37,054 bases of DNA from Pseudoxanthomonas sp. (GTDB lineage Bacteria > Pseudomonadota > Gammaproteobacteria > Xanthomonadales > Xanthomonadaceae), in NCBI GenBank assembly GCA_017745195.1, contig JAGHZW010000066.1:3923-40976 (forward strand). The letters run 5' to 3'. Each line of letters starts with the position of its first letter. The stretch's first letter is position 1. The position numbers were made by a program, and so were the translations under genes. Under the pieces are notes generated by a model. That model worked only from the letters and a program-made list of their open reading frames with translations, was not told the origin of the DNA and searched no databases. This document shows, piece by piece, positions 15,308 to 22,914 of this stretch.

Positions 15308-16205
15308 GCACTGGCAGCGGCACGTTGCACAGGTCGATGTGCCCGGCGGGGCGCTTGTAGAAGTCGTCGCGCCGGTTGCGGCGGGCCTCGACCATGTCGC
15401 GGAAGGTCTGCGTATCGGTGCGCAGGATCTGCAGGCGGGTGCGTTCGGCGGCCGGCACCTCGCTGGCCAGGTGCACGGCACGGATCGGCGTGCGCTGCGC
15501 GGCATCGGCGTAGAAGCCCATCGGTTCGGGGCCGCGCGGCAGCGCGCTGAGCAGTTCGATGCCCTGGATCACGCGACCGACCTGGGTGATGTTGCGGTCG
15601 AGCTGGCGCGGCGACTGGCCGATCACCACGTAGAGTTCGGCACCGATGCTGCTGTCGGCTTCGAGGTTGCGGCCGGCGCCGACCACGCCGTAGCAGTGCG
15701 CCATCCAGGCCTTGCCCGACTGCACGTCGCGGCCGGCGGCGAAACCGTCGGCGAAGCCGGCCTGCGGCGCCCAGCCATCCGCGTCCGGCAGCACGTCGAA
15801 AGCCAGCCCACTCATATCGCGCTCGAATTCGGCGGGCAGTTTCCGCTTCGCCGTGCCGAGGTTCTTGGCCTTGCCGGGATCGTCGGCCTCGGCATCGCCG
15901 AACTGGGCGACGAAGTTGTCCTGCACCCGGTAGATGCTGGTGCCGTCCCAGAAGCCTTCGCGGGCCAGGGTGCGGATGTTGGCCACGTGCCGCGGGGCAA
16001 AGCCGGGTGCCAGCTCGATCACCACCCGGCCAGCGTCCAGCTCCATGTACAGCGTGTTCTCCGGCGCCGGCGTCCGCCAGTCCGAGGCGGGCGAGGCGTC
16101 CAGGATCTGCTGCGCACTGCGGTAGGGCGCGGCGGCGGCCACGGGCAGCGAAGCGGCCAGGCACAGGGCGAGCAGGATCGGGCGCAGGGTCATGGGCTGG
16201 CTCAT
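15291..16205 (-). CDS. Periplasmic cyclophilin-type peptidyl-prolyl isomerase
   Basis: A 304-residue exported protein of the cyclophilin family, which catalyses cis-trans isomerisation of X-Pro bonds during protein folding. The signal peptide covers about residues 1-26 ([14 protein letters not shown]). The cyclophilin barrel follows at about 50-245, recognisable by [25 protein letters not shown], then [39 protein letters not shown], and the closing [11 protein letters not shown]. Compared with standard cyclophilins it has an insert after FGD (about residues 130-185) and a C-terminal extension, typical of a long xanthomonad form. Met5 is an alternative start. The stop codon lies in a tandem repeat. 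Confidence 0.88.
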   Translation of the reverse strand: MSQPMTLRPILLALCLAASLPVAAAAPYRSAQQILDASPASDWRTPAPENTLYMELDAGRVVIELAPGFAPRHVANIRTLAREGFWDGTSIYRVQDNFVAQFGDAEADDPGKAKNLGTAKRKLPAEFERDMSGLAFDVLPDADGWAPQAGFADGFAAGRDVQSGKAWMAHCYGVVGAGRNLEADSSIGAELYVVIGQSPRQLDRNITQVGRVIQGIELLSALPRGPEPMGFYADAAQRTPIRAVHLASEVPAAERTRLQILRTDTQTFRDMVEARRNRRDDFYKRPAGHIDLCNVPLPVRLAKE

Positions 16206-16288
16206 GGCGGAAGGTGGATCGATTCTCGCCCTCGCCCGGATGCGCGCCAAGGTCGCCGGCAGGGATCCGGCCCTGCCCATGCCTCCGG

Positions 16289-16332
16289 TTGGATGACTAC
16301 TGGCACATCCGCTATACAGAACTTGAGAATAG
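16289..16332 (+). promoter_or_regulatory. Promoter and candidate PadR operator
   Basis: TTGGAT (16289-16294), an 18-bp spacer and TATACA (16313-16318) form a plausible sigma-70 promoter about 60 bases before the padR start. An imperfect 21-bp dyad, CTATACAGAACTTGAGAATAG (16312-16332; outer CTAT/ATAG with several inner matched pairs), covers the -10 box and start site. That position suits autorepression by PadR. The motif is inferred from symmetry only. Confidence 0.45.
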
Positions 16333-16376
16333 ATTGGTCTCCAACGTAGCGACCCTGCACCGATGGAGCAGCCGCC

Positions 16377-16742
16377 ATGGGCGAGAGCGAAGCGCAACTG
16401 AAGAAGTTCCAGAAAGAGCTCAGCGCCGGGACCGTGTCGCTGGCGCTGCTGGCGGTGCTCGCCCAGGCGCCGGAGCCGCTGTACGGCTACCTGATCGCCA
16501 AGCGCCTGGAGCAGGTCGGCGAGGGCGTGCTCAGCGGCAAGCAGAGCGCGCTGTACCCGGTGCTGCGCAACCTCGAAGGTGCCGGCCTGCTGGAGAGCCA
16601 CGTCGAACCGTCGGTGGCCGGCCCGCCGCGCCGCTACTACCGCATCACCGGCGAGGGCCGGGAAGTCCTCGACCAATGGGCCGCCGCCTGGCGCGCCACC
16701 CGCGATTCCGTCGATTCCGTGCTGGAGGGAGTATCCGCATGA
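16377..16742 (+). CDS. PadR-family transcriptional regulator
   Basis: A 121-residue PadR regulator. The winged helix-turn-helix covers about residues 16-95 and shows the family signature: [48 protein letters not shown], then [17 protein letters not shown]. The C-terminal helix (about 98-118) should make the dimer contact. It is the short PadR-s1 type. Its TGA overlaps the ATG of the next gene (ATGA at 16739-16742), a regulator plus HAAS-domain membrane protein pair common across bacteria. It probably represses its own operon and responds to envelope or drug stress, by analogy with other members. GGAG lies upstream of the ATG. Confidence 0.9.
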   Translation: MGESEAQLKKFQKELSAGTVSLALLAVLAQAPEPLYGYLIAKRLEQVGEGVLSGKQSALYPVLRNLEGAGLLESHVEPSVAGPPRRYYRITGEGREVLDQWAAAWRATRDSVDSVLEGVSA

Positions 16743-17671
16743 ACACCATCGCCTCACCGCTGCCGCCGGGAACGCGGCCGTTGCCGACCACCATCCCCGA
16801 GTACCTGGAGCAGTTGCGTTCCGCGCTGAAGGGCGCCGATCCGGCGATGGTCCAGGACGCGCTGTACGACGCCGAGGAATACCTGCGCTCGGAGCTTGCC
16901 GAGCAATCCGGCCGGAGCGAGGCCGAAGTGATCGCCGCAGTCGCCGGCAGCTACGGCGCGCCGGAAGAGGTCGCGGACATCTACCGCGAGACCGAGGTCA
17001 CCGTGAACCGCGCGCTGCGTCCGCCGCAGCCGCCGAAGCGGCGTTCGCTGGCCGGCCGCTTCTTCGGCGTGGCCGCCGACCCGTACACCTACGGCTCGCT
17101 GTTCTACATGCTGCTGGCGCTGGCCACCGGCACGTTCTACTTCAGCTGGGTGGTCACCGGCGCCAGCGTGTCGGCGGGCCTGCTGATCCTGATCGTCGGC
17201 ATCCCGCTGCTGCTGCTGTTCCTGATGTCGGTGCGGCTGCTGTCGCTGGTCGAGGGTCGCATCGTCGAGGTCCTGCTGGGCGTGCGCATGCCGCGCCGAC
17301 CGCTGTACACCCAGCGCGACAAGCCATGGCTGACCCGGCTCGGCGAACTGTTCACCGACTGGCGCACCTGGACGGCGATGGGCTACCTGCTGCTGATGCT
17401 GCCGCTGGGCACGGCGTACTTCTCCGTTGCCGTCACCCTGCTGGTGCTTTCGCTGGGCCTGATCGTCGCGCCGGTGGCGCTGGCGCTGGGCGCCACGGGG
17501 GTGATCTCGCTGGAAGACGTGAACATCGTGCCGGATACGCCGCTGCTGCTGCCGCTGTGCTTCGTCGCCGGCGTGCTGCTGCTGTTCGGCACGCTGCACC
17601 TGGCGCGCCTGATCGGCCGCTTCCACGGCTGGCTGGCCAAGGAGCTGCTGGTGCGCGACCCGGTGGTCTGA
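16739..17671 (+). CDS. HAAS/sensor-domain membrane protein
   Basis: A 310-residue membrane protein. The N-terminal 85 residues form a HAAS-type helical module ([32 protein letters not shown], then [18 protein letters not shown]), of the kind formerly grouped with DUF1700. A multi-helix region from about 110 to 300 contains two hydrophobic hairpins, and the segment [20 protein letters not shown] through [10 protein letters not shown] matches the putative sensor domain found next to PadR regulators and histidine kinases. It is translationally coupled to padR. It may pass a membrane signal to the regulator, but this has not been shown for the family member here. A terminator follows at 17700. 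Confidence 0.82.
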   Translation: MNTIASPLPPGTRPLPTTIPEYLEQLRSALKGADPAMVQDALYDAEEYLRSELAEQSGRSEAEVIAAVAGSYGAPEEVADIYRETEVTVNRALRPPQPPKRRSLAGRFFGVAADPYTYGSLFYMLLALATGTFYFSWVVTGASVSAGLLILIVGIPLLLLFLMSVRLLSLVEGRIVEVLLGVRMPRRPLYTQRDKPWLTRLGELFTDWRTWTAMGYLLLMLPLGTAYFSVAVTLLVLSLGLIVAPVALALGATGVISLEDVNIVPDTPLLLPLCFVAGVLLLFGTLHLARLIGRFHGWLAKELLVRDPVV

Positions 17672-17699
17672 TCGATCCGGTTCGAGCACGCAGGAAAAC

Positions 17700-17725
17700 G
17701 AAAGCCCCGCGGATGCGGGGCTTTC
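17700..17725. terminator. Bidirectional intrinsic terminator
   Basis: GAAAGCCCCGC-GGAT-GCGGGGCTTTC forms a perfect 11-bp stem with a four-base loop. It lies in the 89-bp gap between the convergent padR operon and the phaZ gene. The AAAG/CTTT ends provide short A and T runs for both directions. Confidence 0.75.
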
Positions 17726-17760
17726 GCGTATGCGACCGGGTGGAAAGCGTCGCGGAGGGT

Positions 17761-19005
17761 TCAGCCGGCGTACGCGGCGATGAAGTCGCGTACCTGCGGG
17801 TAGACCTTCTCGCGCCAGCGGCGGCCGCTGAAGATGCCGTAGTGACCCGCGCCCTCGACGGTCAGGTGCCTCTGCCTGGCCTTCTGGATGCCGGTGCACA
17901 GGTCGTGCGCGGCCTGGGTCTGGCCGAGCCCGGAAATGTCGTCCAGCTCGCCCTCGATGGTCATCAGCGCGGTGCCCTTGATCGCGGAAGGCTTGACCAG
18001 CTCGCCGTTGATCTTCCATTTGCCGCGCGGCAGCAGGAACTCCTGGAACACGGTGTGGATGGTGTCCAGGTAGTACTCGGCCGGCATGTCCAGCACGGCG
18101 TTGTATTCGTCGTAGAAGCGCCGGTGCGAGTCGGCGTCCTGCAGGTCGCCCTTGACCAGGTCCGAATAGAAATCCCAGTGCGACATGAAGTGGCGGCTGG
18201 GATTCATCGCGATGAAGCCGGCGTGCTGCAGGAAGCCCGGGTACACCTCGCGGCCTTCGCCCGGGTAGGGCGAGGGCACGCTGTGGATGACGTTGTTCTC
18301 GAACCACGACAGCGGGTTGCGCGTGGCCAGGTTATTGACCGCGGTCGGGCTGCGGCGCGCATCGATCGGCCCGCCCATCATCACCAGCGAGCGCGGCACC
18401 GGTTCGCCGCGCGCGGCCATCAGCGACACGGCGGCCAGCACCGGCACGGTCGGCTGGCAGACGCTGATCACGTTGAGGTTGGTCGCGCCGATCTGGCGGA
18501 TGAAGTCTTCGACGTAGGCGACGTAGTCGGCCAGGCCGAACGCGCCTTCGGTCGCCGGTACCATGCGCGCGTCGATCCAGTCGGCCACGTAGACCTTGTG
18601 GTCGCGCAGCAGGGTGCGGACGGTGTCGCGCAGCAGGGTGGCGTGGTGGCCGGACAGCGGTGCCACGACCAGCACCACCGGGTCGTCCTTGAGCGCGGCG
18701 ATGGTGGCCGCGTCGTCGGTGTAGCGCTTGAAGCGGACCAGGCGGCAGAACGGCTTGCGCAGCACTTCCTGCTCGAGCACCGGGACTTTGTGCCCCTCGA
18801 CCTCGACCTCGTGGATGGCCCACGGCGGCTTCTCGTAGTCCTTGCCGAGCCGGTGCACCAGCTCGTTGCCGGCGGCGATGCGCTCGGCGCCGGGCAGCGA
18901 AGCCGCCCAGCTGGAGGGATTGGAGAAGATCCGCGAGTTGGCCTCGGCCAGATGGACCCAGGGGGCCATCATCGCGCGGTTGAATTCGTGGAGTTGGTAG
19001 AGCAT
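17761..19005 (-). CDS. Intracellular poly(3-hydroxybutyrate) depolymerase, PhaZ type
   Basis: A 414-residue protein of the intracellular PHB depolymerase family, which mobilises stored polyhydroxyalkanoate granules to hydroxyacids. It begins with the family N-terminus MLYQLHEFNRAMMAPW. It has an alpha/beta hydrolase core with VLVVAPLSGHHATLLRDTVRTLL (about 111-133) and the nucleophile elbow VISVCQPTVPVL, where Cys183 replaces the usual serine, as in the PhaZ1 group. A GGPID segment follows, then the C-terminal GAGHYGIFSGRRWREKVYPQ with the catalytic histidine. The start at 19005 is preferred to 19038 because the conserved N-terminus begins there. No signal peptide. No PHA synthase gene is in the window. 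I withhold a numbered gene symbol. Confidence 0.88.
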   Translation of the reverse strand: MLYQLHEFNRAMMAPWVHLAEANSRIFSNPSSWAASLPGAERIAAGNELVHRLGKDYEKPPWAIHEVEVEGHKVPVLEQEVLRKPFCRLVRFKRYTDDAATIAALKDDPVVLVVAPLSGHHATLLRDTVRTLLRDHKVYVADWIDARMVPATEGAFGLADYVAYVEDFIRQIGATNLNVISVCQPTVPVLAAVSLMAARGEPVPRSLVMMGGPIDARRSPTAVNNLATRNPLSWFENNVIHSVPSPYPGEGREVYPGFLQHAGFIAMNPSRHFMSHWDFYSDLVKGDLQDADSHRRFYDEYNAVLDMPAEYYLDTIHTVFQEFLLPRGKWKINGELVKPSAIKGTALMTIEGELDDISGLGQTQAAHDLCTGIQKARQRHLTVEGAGHYGIFSGRRWREKVYPQVRDFIAAYAG

Positions 19006-19152
19006 GGAGTGGCCACGCTTTCGGCTGGGGTGCTGCATCGCACAATGCTACCCCGATTCGCGTGGCGAAAGGCAGGCGCGCCAGGCATGGCCGGTGACGC
19101 GCCCTTCAGCGGCGTGAATGAGGCCGTGCCGTCCCGGCTCGGCCCCCTCGAA

Positions 19153-19893
19153 TCAACGACTTGGCTCAGTCGCTCGCGGTCGCAGCCAGGCATAGATGAT
19201 CCCGCCCAGCGCGCCGCCGATCAGCGGGGCGACCCAGAACAGCCACAGTTGGCCCAGCGCGCCGGAGCCGGCGAACAGCGCCACGCCGGTGGAGCGGGCT
19301 GGATTGACCGAGGTGTTGGTCACCGGGATGCTGATCAGGTGGATCAGGGTCAGGGCCAGGCCGATCGCGATCGGGGCGAAGCCGGCCGGCGCCTTGCCGT
19401 GGGTGGCGCCCATGATCACCAGCAGGAAGAACGCGGTCAGCACGACCTCGGTCAGGAAAGCCGCACCGAGGGTGTAGCCGCCCGGCGAGAGCACGCCGTA
19501 GCCGTTGCTGGCGAAGGCGCCCGCCGCGGTCGGGTCGATCGAGAAACCACCGCCGCCCTTGGCGATCTGCAGCAGGATGAAGCCGGCGGTGATCGCCCCG
19601 GCCACCTGGGCGAGGATGTACGGCAGCAGGTCGCTGGCGGCGAAGCGGCCGCCGGCCCACAGGCCGAGGCTGACCGCCGGGTTGAAGTGCCCGCCGGAGA
19701 TATGGCCGAAGGCGAACGCGCCGGTCAGCACGGTCAGGCCGAACGCCAGCGACACGCCCAGCAGGCCGATGCCCAGCGGATTCCCGTCGCCGCCGAAATT
19801 GGCTGCCAGCACCGCGCTGCCACAACCACCCAGCACCAGCCATAACGTGCCGAGGAACTCGGCCGCCAATCGCTTCGTCAGAGTCATTGCCAT
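19153..19893 (-). CDS. aqpZ: Aquaporin Z
   Basis: A 246-residue water channel of the inner membrane. Six hydrophobic helices are visible, with the two pore NPA boxes: HFNPAVS (Asn71) in the first half-helix and SVNPARS (Asn197) in the second. The residues expected for the narrow water-only filter are present, with His185 in [18 protein letters not shown] and Arg200, so water rather than glycerol is the likely permeant. E. coli AqpZ has 231 residues; the extra length lies in a Gly-rich loop after helix three ([20 protein letters not shown]). It is in line with pirin and nfi upstream, with an 84-bp gap. Confidence 0.93.
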   Translation of the reverse strand: MAMTLTKRLAAEFLGTLWLVLGGCGSAVLAANFGGDGNPLGIGLLGVSLAFGLTVLTGAFAFGHISGGHFNPAVSLGLWAGGRFAASDLLPYILAQVAGAITAGFILLQIAKGGGGFSIDPTAAGAFASNGYGVLSPGGYTLGAAFLTEVVLTAFFLLVIMGATHGKAPAGFAPIAIGLALTLIHLISIPVTNTSVNPARSTGVALFAGSGALGQLWLFWVAPLIGGALGGIIYAWLRPRATEPSR

Positions 19894-19977
19894 CCCCAGA
19901 GTGAGCCCGGACCGGGCACGGCCGAGCCTACGCCCGGGCCGTGTACGGGGCGTTTTCGATTCGTTAAAGCGGGTGGA

Positions 19978-20841
19978 TCAGCGCTGCGGCAGCGGGATGA
20001 ACTCGTCGTCGCCCTCGATCTTGCCGAAGCGGCCGTCGAGCCAGTCCTGCTTGGCCTGCTCGATCCGCTCCTTCGAGCTGGAGACGAAGTTCCACCACAG
20101 GTGGCGATGGCCGTCGAGCGGCTCGCCGCCCAGCAGCATGGCCTTGAGGGGAGTCTTCGCGCGCAGCTTCGGCCGGGTGCCGCGGTCGGGCACGATCAGG
20201 TGGCGCGCCGGAATGTCCACGCCATCGAGCTGTGCGTCGCCTTCGAGGATGTACAGCGCGCGCTCGACGTGGCGCTCGTCCAGGGCCAGCTCCGCGCCGG
20301 GCTCCAGGTCGAGGGCGACGTTGAGCGTGTCGCTGAACACCTTCACCGGTGATTCCTCGCCGTAGCTGCGTCCGGCGATCACCCGCAGCCAGACGCCGTC
20401 GCGCTGCTGTTGTGGCAGGCTCGCGGCGGAGTGGTGGTAGAAGGCCGGGTCGGTCTCCTCATGCGCTTTCGGCAGCGCCACCCAGGTCTGCATGCCATGT
20501 GCTTCGCTCCCCGCAGCGCGTTCGGCCGCCGGGGTGCGTTCGGAGTGGGCAATGCCGCGACCGGCGGTCATCCAGTTGACGTCGCCCGGACGGATCACCT
20601 GCTCGGAGCCGAGCGTGTCGCGATGGTTGATCGCGCCAGCCCAGAGGAAGGTCACGGTGGCCAGGCCGATATGCGGATGCGGGCGCACGTCCATGCCGCG
20701 GCCGCCCTCGAACACCACCGGGCCCATGTGGTCCACGAACACGAACGGACCGACGCTGCGGGCCTGGATCGAGGGCACCGCGCGGCGGACCATGAAGCCG
20801 TCGCCAAGATCGTGCACGCGTGGTTCGATGATGGTGGTCAC
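19978..20841 (-). CDS. Pirin-family protein
   Basis: A 287-residue bicupin of the pirin family. The N-terminal cupin holds the metal ligands: HPHIGLATVTFL (two histidines), then the motif GRGIAHSERT and a Glu/His pair downstream. The second cupin (about 150-270) is more divergent. Bacterial pirins include quercetin dioxygenases and regulators of metabolic enzymes; which applies here is open. The GTG start at 20841 is chosen because AGGAG lies just upstream on the minus strand. The in-frame ATG at 20880 would add an unconserved leader. Cytoplasmic. Probably co-oriented with aqpZ and nfi, but gaps of 84 and 99 bp leave operon status open. Confidence 0.88.
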   Translation of the reverse strand: MTTIIEPRVHDLGDGFMVRRAVPSIQARSVGPFVFVDHMGPVVFEGGRGMDVRPHPHIGLATVTFLWAGAINHRDTLGSEQVIRPGDVNWMTAGRGIAHSERTPAAERAAGSEAHGMQTWVALPKAHEETDPAFYHHSAASLPQQQRDGVWLRVIAGRSYGEESPVKVFSDTLNVALDLEPGAELALDERHVERALYILEGDAQLDGVDIPARHLIVPDRGTRPKLRAKTPLKAMLLGGEPLDGHRHLWWNFVSSSKERIEQAKQDWLDGRFGKIEGDDEFIPLPQR

Positions 20842-20940
20842 GTCGGCTCCTGCGCGGTCGGGGTATGGCGAGGATCGCACGGATCGGCGTGCCCGGCCGG
20901 TACCTGCGTGCGACGTTGCGTACGGCCACGCGGGCGCCGG

Positions 20941-21651
20941 TCACGCATGCGGTCGCGGTTCGCCGCGGCGAGAGGCGATCCGGTCGGCACGCTGCGTCGG
21001 CGCGGGCAGGCGGTAGCCGTCGAGGAAGCGCAGCACCAGCCGTACCGCCGTTTCCAGCGAGACGCGGTGGCCGGGCGAGACGATCAGCGGATTGCAGCGC
21101 GGCTTGCTGCGCAGCGCATAGCCGACGGTCTCGCCGCGATGGACCAGGCGGCTGCGGTCGCCCGGTGCCGGACCGGGTTCGTCGTAGTGGCCGGCAAGCC
21201 GCTTCTTGGCCACGCCCAGCGCGGCCAGGCCGGTGGCCACGCCGAAATGCGCGGCGATGCCCAGACGCCGCGGATGCGCGATGCCTTGGCCATCGACCAT
21301 GGCCAGGTCGGGCGGGGCGGAGAGCATTTCCAGCGCCCGCAGCAAGGCCGGAAGTTCGCGGAAGCTGAGCAGACCGGGAACGTAGGGCATCGGCGTCGGC
21401 ACGCGGGCCACGTGCGATTCGAGCGTCTGCAGCGTGTCGGCATCCAGCAGCACCACCGCGGCGCGCGCGGTCTCGCCGCCGTCCTCGAAGCCCACGTCGA
21501 AGCCGGCAACGGTGCGCAGCGGAACCGTGAAGCGGTCCTCGAGCACCACGCGCGCCGCAAGCGTGGCCTGCAACGCGCGGGCGCCGGCGATGCTTCCATC
21601 CCAGCCGGGAAACGGGTCGGCGACCGAGGCGGGTTCGGGCAGTTCGGGCAT
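20941..21651 (-). CDS. nfi: Endonuclease V
   Basis: A 236-residue DNA repair enzyme that cuts the second phosphodiester 3' of deaminated bases such as hypoxanthine. The metal-binding carboxylates can be placed by comparison with known members: Asp52 in FDVGF, Glu99 in LLSFREL, and Asp120 in [14 protein letters not shown]. The [10 protein letters not shown] wedge region, GVAKKRL, and the [15 protein letters not shown] segment are also conserved. The start at 21651 fits the family length; the frame continues upstream without family similarity. The basic C-terminal tail ([13 protein letters not shown]) is a small extension. It lies divergent from gpmA. Confidence 0.92.
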   Translation of the reverse strand: MPELPEPASVADPFPGWDGSIAGARALQATLAARVVLEDRFTVPLRTVAGFDVGFEDGGETARAAVVLLDADTLQTLESHVARVPTPMPYVPGLLSFRELPALLRALEMLSAPPDLAMVDGQGIAHPRRLGIAAHFGVATGLAALGVAKKRLAGHYDEPGPAPGDRSRLVHRGETVGYALRSKPRCNPLIVSPGHRVSLETAVRLVLRFLDGYRLPAPTQRADRIASRRGEPRPHA

Positions 21652-21732
21652 GGGCCGAGTATGCCGGCGGCGGCGGTGAAGTCGCAGCGACGGACATCGC
21701 GTCCTCGACACCTGTGCACGCGGTGGTTGGTT

Positions 21733-21752
21733 GCAGCCAAAACCTTGGCTGC
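21733..21752. promoter_or_regulatory. Perfect inverted repeat upstream of gpmA
   Basis: GCAGCCAA-AACC-TTGGCTGC is a perfect 8-bp inverted repeat with a four-base centre, in the 169-bp gap between the divergent nfi and gpmA genes. A TAGAAT that could be a gpmA -10 box lies at 21778-21783. The repeat may be an operator or the start of a structured leader; no factor can be named. Confidence 0.35.
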
Positions 21753-21820
21753 GCGGCCGCATGGCATCGCGTTGCCGGTAGAATCGACGTCCCGTTTTTG
21801 ACCGTACCGGAGATCCCCCA

Positions 21821-22570
21821 GTGACCCGCAAGCTCGTCCTGCTGCGCCACGGCCAGAGCCAGTGGAACCTCGAGAACCGTTTCACCGGCTGGGTCGATGT
21901 CGACCTGACCGAGCAGGGCCGCGCCGAGGCCGCTGCCGGCGGCAAGCTGATGCGCGAGGAGGGCCTGCGTTTCGACGTCGCCTACACCTCGACCCTCAAG
22001 CGCGCCATCCGCACCCTCAACCTGGCGCTGGGCGAGCTGGACCAGGACTGGCTGCCGGTGCACAAGAGCTGGCGCCTCAACGAGCGCCACTACGGCGCGC
22101 TGCAGGGCCTGGACAAGGCCGAGACCGCGGCCAAGCACGGCGAAGAGCAGGTCAAGATCTGGCGCCGCTCCTACGACATCCCGCCGCCGTCGATGCCGCT
22201 CGAGGACCCGGGCCATCCGGCCAACGACCCGCGCTACGCCGGCCTGGACCGCAACGCGCTGCCGTCGACCGAATCTCTGGCCACCACCCTGGAGCGCGTG
22301 CTGCCGTACTGGCACGACGCCATCGCGCCGTCGCTGAAGTCCGGCAAGACCGTGCTGGTCGCCGCGCACGGCAATTCGCTGCGCGCGCTGTACAAGCACC
22401 TCAACAACGTTTCGAAGGAAGAGATCCTCGAGCTCAACATCCCCACCGGCATCCCGCTGCTGTTCGAGCTGGACGACGAACTGCAGGTGAAGTCGTACCG
22501 CTATCTGGGCGATCCCGAGGCGGCCAGGCGCGCCGCCGAGGCCGTGGCCAACCAGGGCAAGGCGAAGTAG
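21821..22570 (+). CDS. gpmA: 2,3-bisphosphoglycerate-dependent phosphoglycerate mutase
   Basis: A 249-residue glycolytic enzyme that interconverts 3- and 2-phosphoglycerate using 2,3-bisphosphoglycerate as cofactor. The phosphohistidine motif LRHGQSQWN (His10) and [13 protein letters not shown] are at the N-terminus. [13 protein letters not shown], the [10 protein letters not shown] segment and [15 protein letters not shown], with the second catalytic His, follow in the standard order. Length matches the family. The GTG start at 21821 has GGAG ten bases upstream, and the family normally starts two to three residues before KLVLLRHG, as here. A strong terminator follows, so the gene is probably transcribed alone. 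Confidence 0.96.
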   Translation: MTRKLVLLRHGQSQWNLENRFTGWVDVDLTEQGRAEAAAGGKLMREEGLRFDVAYTSTLKRAIRTLNLALGELDQDWLPVHKSWRLNERHYGALQGLDKAETAAKHGEEQVKIWRRSYDIPPPSMPLEDPGHPANDPRYAGLDRNALPSTESLATTLERVLPYWHDAIAPSLKSGKTVLVAAHGNSLRALYKHLNNVSKEEILELNIPTGIPLLFELDDELQVKSYRYLGDPEAARRAAEAVANQGKAK

Positions 22571-22594
22571 GCGCACGTTCGCGATCGCGAGCTG

Positions 22595-22626
22595 CGAAGA
22601 CACCCGGCCCAGGCCGGGTGTCTTCG
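22595..22626 (+). terminator. Intrinsic terminator of gpmA
   Basis: CGAAGACACCCGG pairs with CCGGGTGTCTTCG around a CCCAGG loop (13-bp perfect stem), followed by TTTG. It begins 25 bases after the gpmA stop codon. Confidence 0.85.
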
Positions 22627-22677
22627 TTTGGGCCTGCGCCAAGGTGATCGACGCGGTCGATGCCATTGATGGGCATC

Positions 22678-22706
22678 TTGCAAAATGAGAGTCATTCGCA
22701 TTTAAT
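22678..22706 (+). promoter_or_regulatory. Iron-regulated promoter with Fur-box-like operator
   Basis: TTGCAA (22678-22683), a 17-bp spacer and TTTAAT (22701-22706) form a good sigma-70 promoter. Between them, CAAAATGAGAGTCATTCGC (22681-22699) matches the 19-bp Fur consensus GATAATGATAATCATTATC at 13 positions and has a central AATGA/TCATT dyad. Fur bound here would block RNA polymerase when iron is plentiful. The downstream genes are iron-uptake genes, which makes the match much more credible than it would be alone. Confidence 0.7.
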
Positions 22707-22914
22707 GGTCACGCAGTTTCGTTGACCGGGGATGGCGCGGATGTCGCGGACCATCGCCGGCCGCGGATCCCGGTTGCAGTGGCGTGTGCCACCGGTGACC
22801 GGACGGTGCCCGCGGGTACCGGCTGCATCCGGTCGGGGCGCGCGAAGCCGAATGGGTTGTCCGGTGGCCGTGCCTTCCCTGCATACACCACTTCGCACAA
22901 GGCCAACGTCCCAC
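22707..22914 (+). other. Leader of the TonB receptor operon
   Basis: About 200 bases separate the proposed promoter from the receptor start. A frame from 22732 runs through it into the receptor but encodes no signal-like sequence, so it is treated as untranslated leader. No riboswitch motif was recognised. Confidence 0.4.

Noticed and set aside
16579..19845. Very long open frame (over 1000 residues) across padR, the sensor gene, phaZ and aqpZ
   Set aside because: It is a G+C-driven shadow. The translation is low-complexity Arg/Ala/Gly and overlaps four well-supported genes on both strands.
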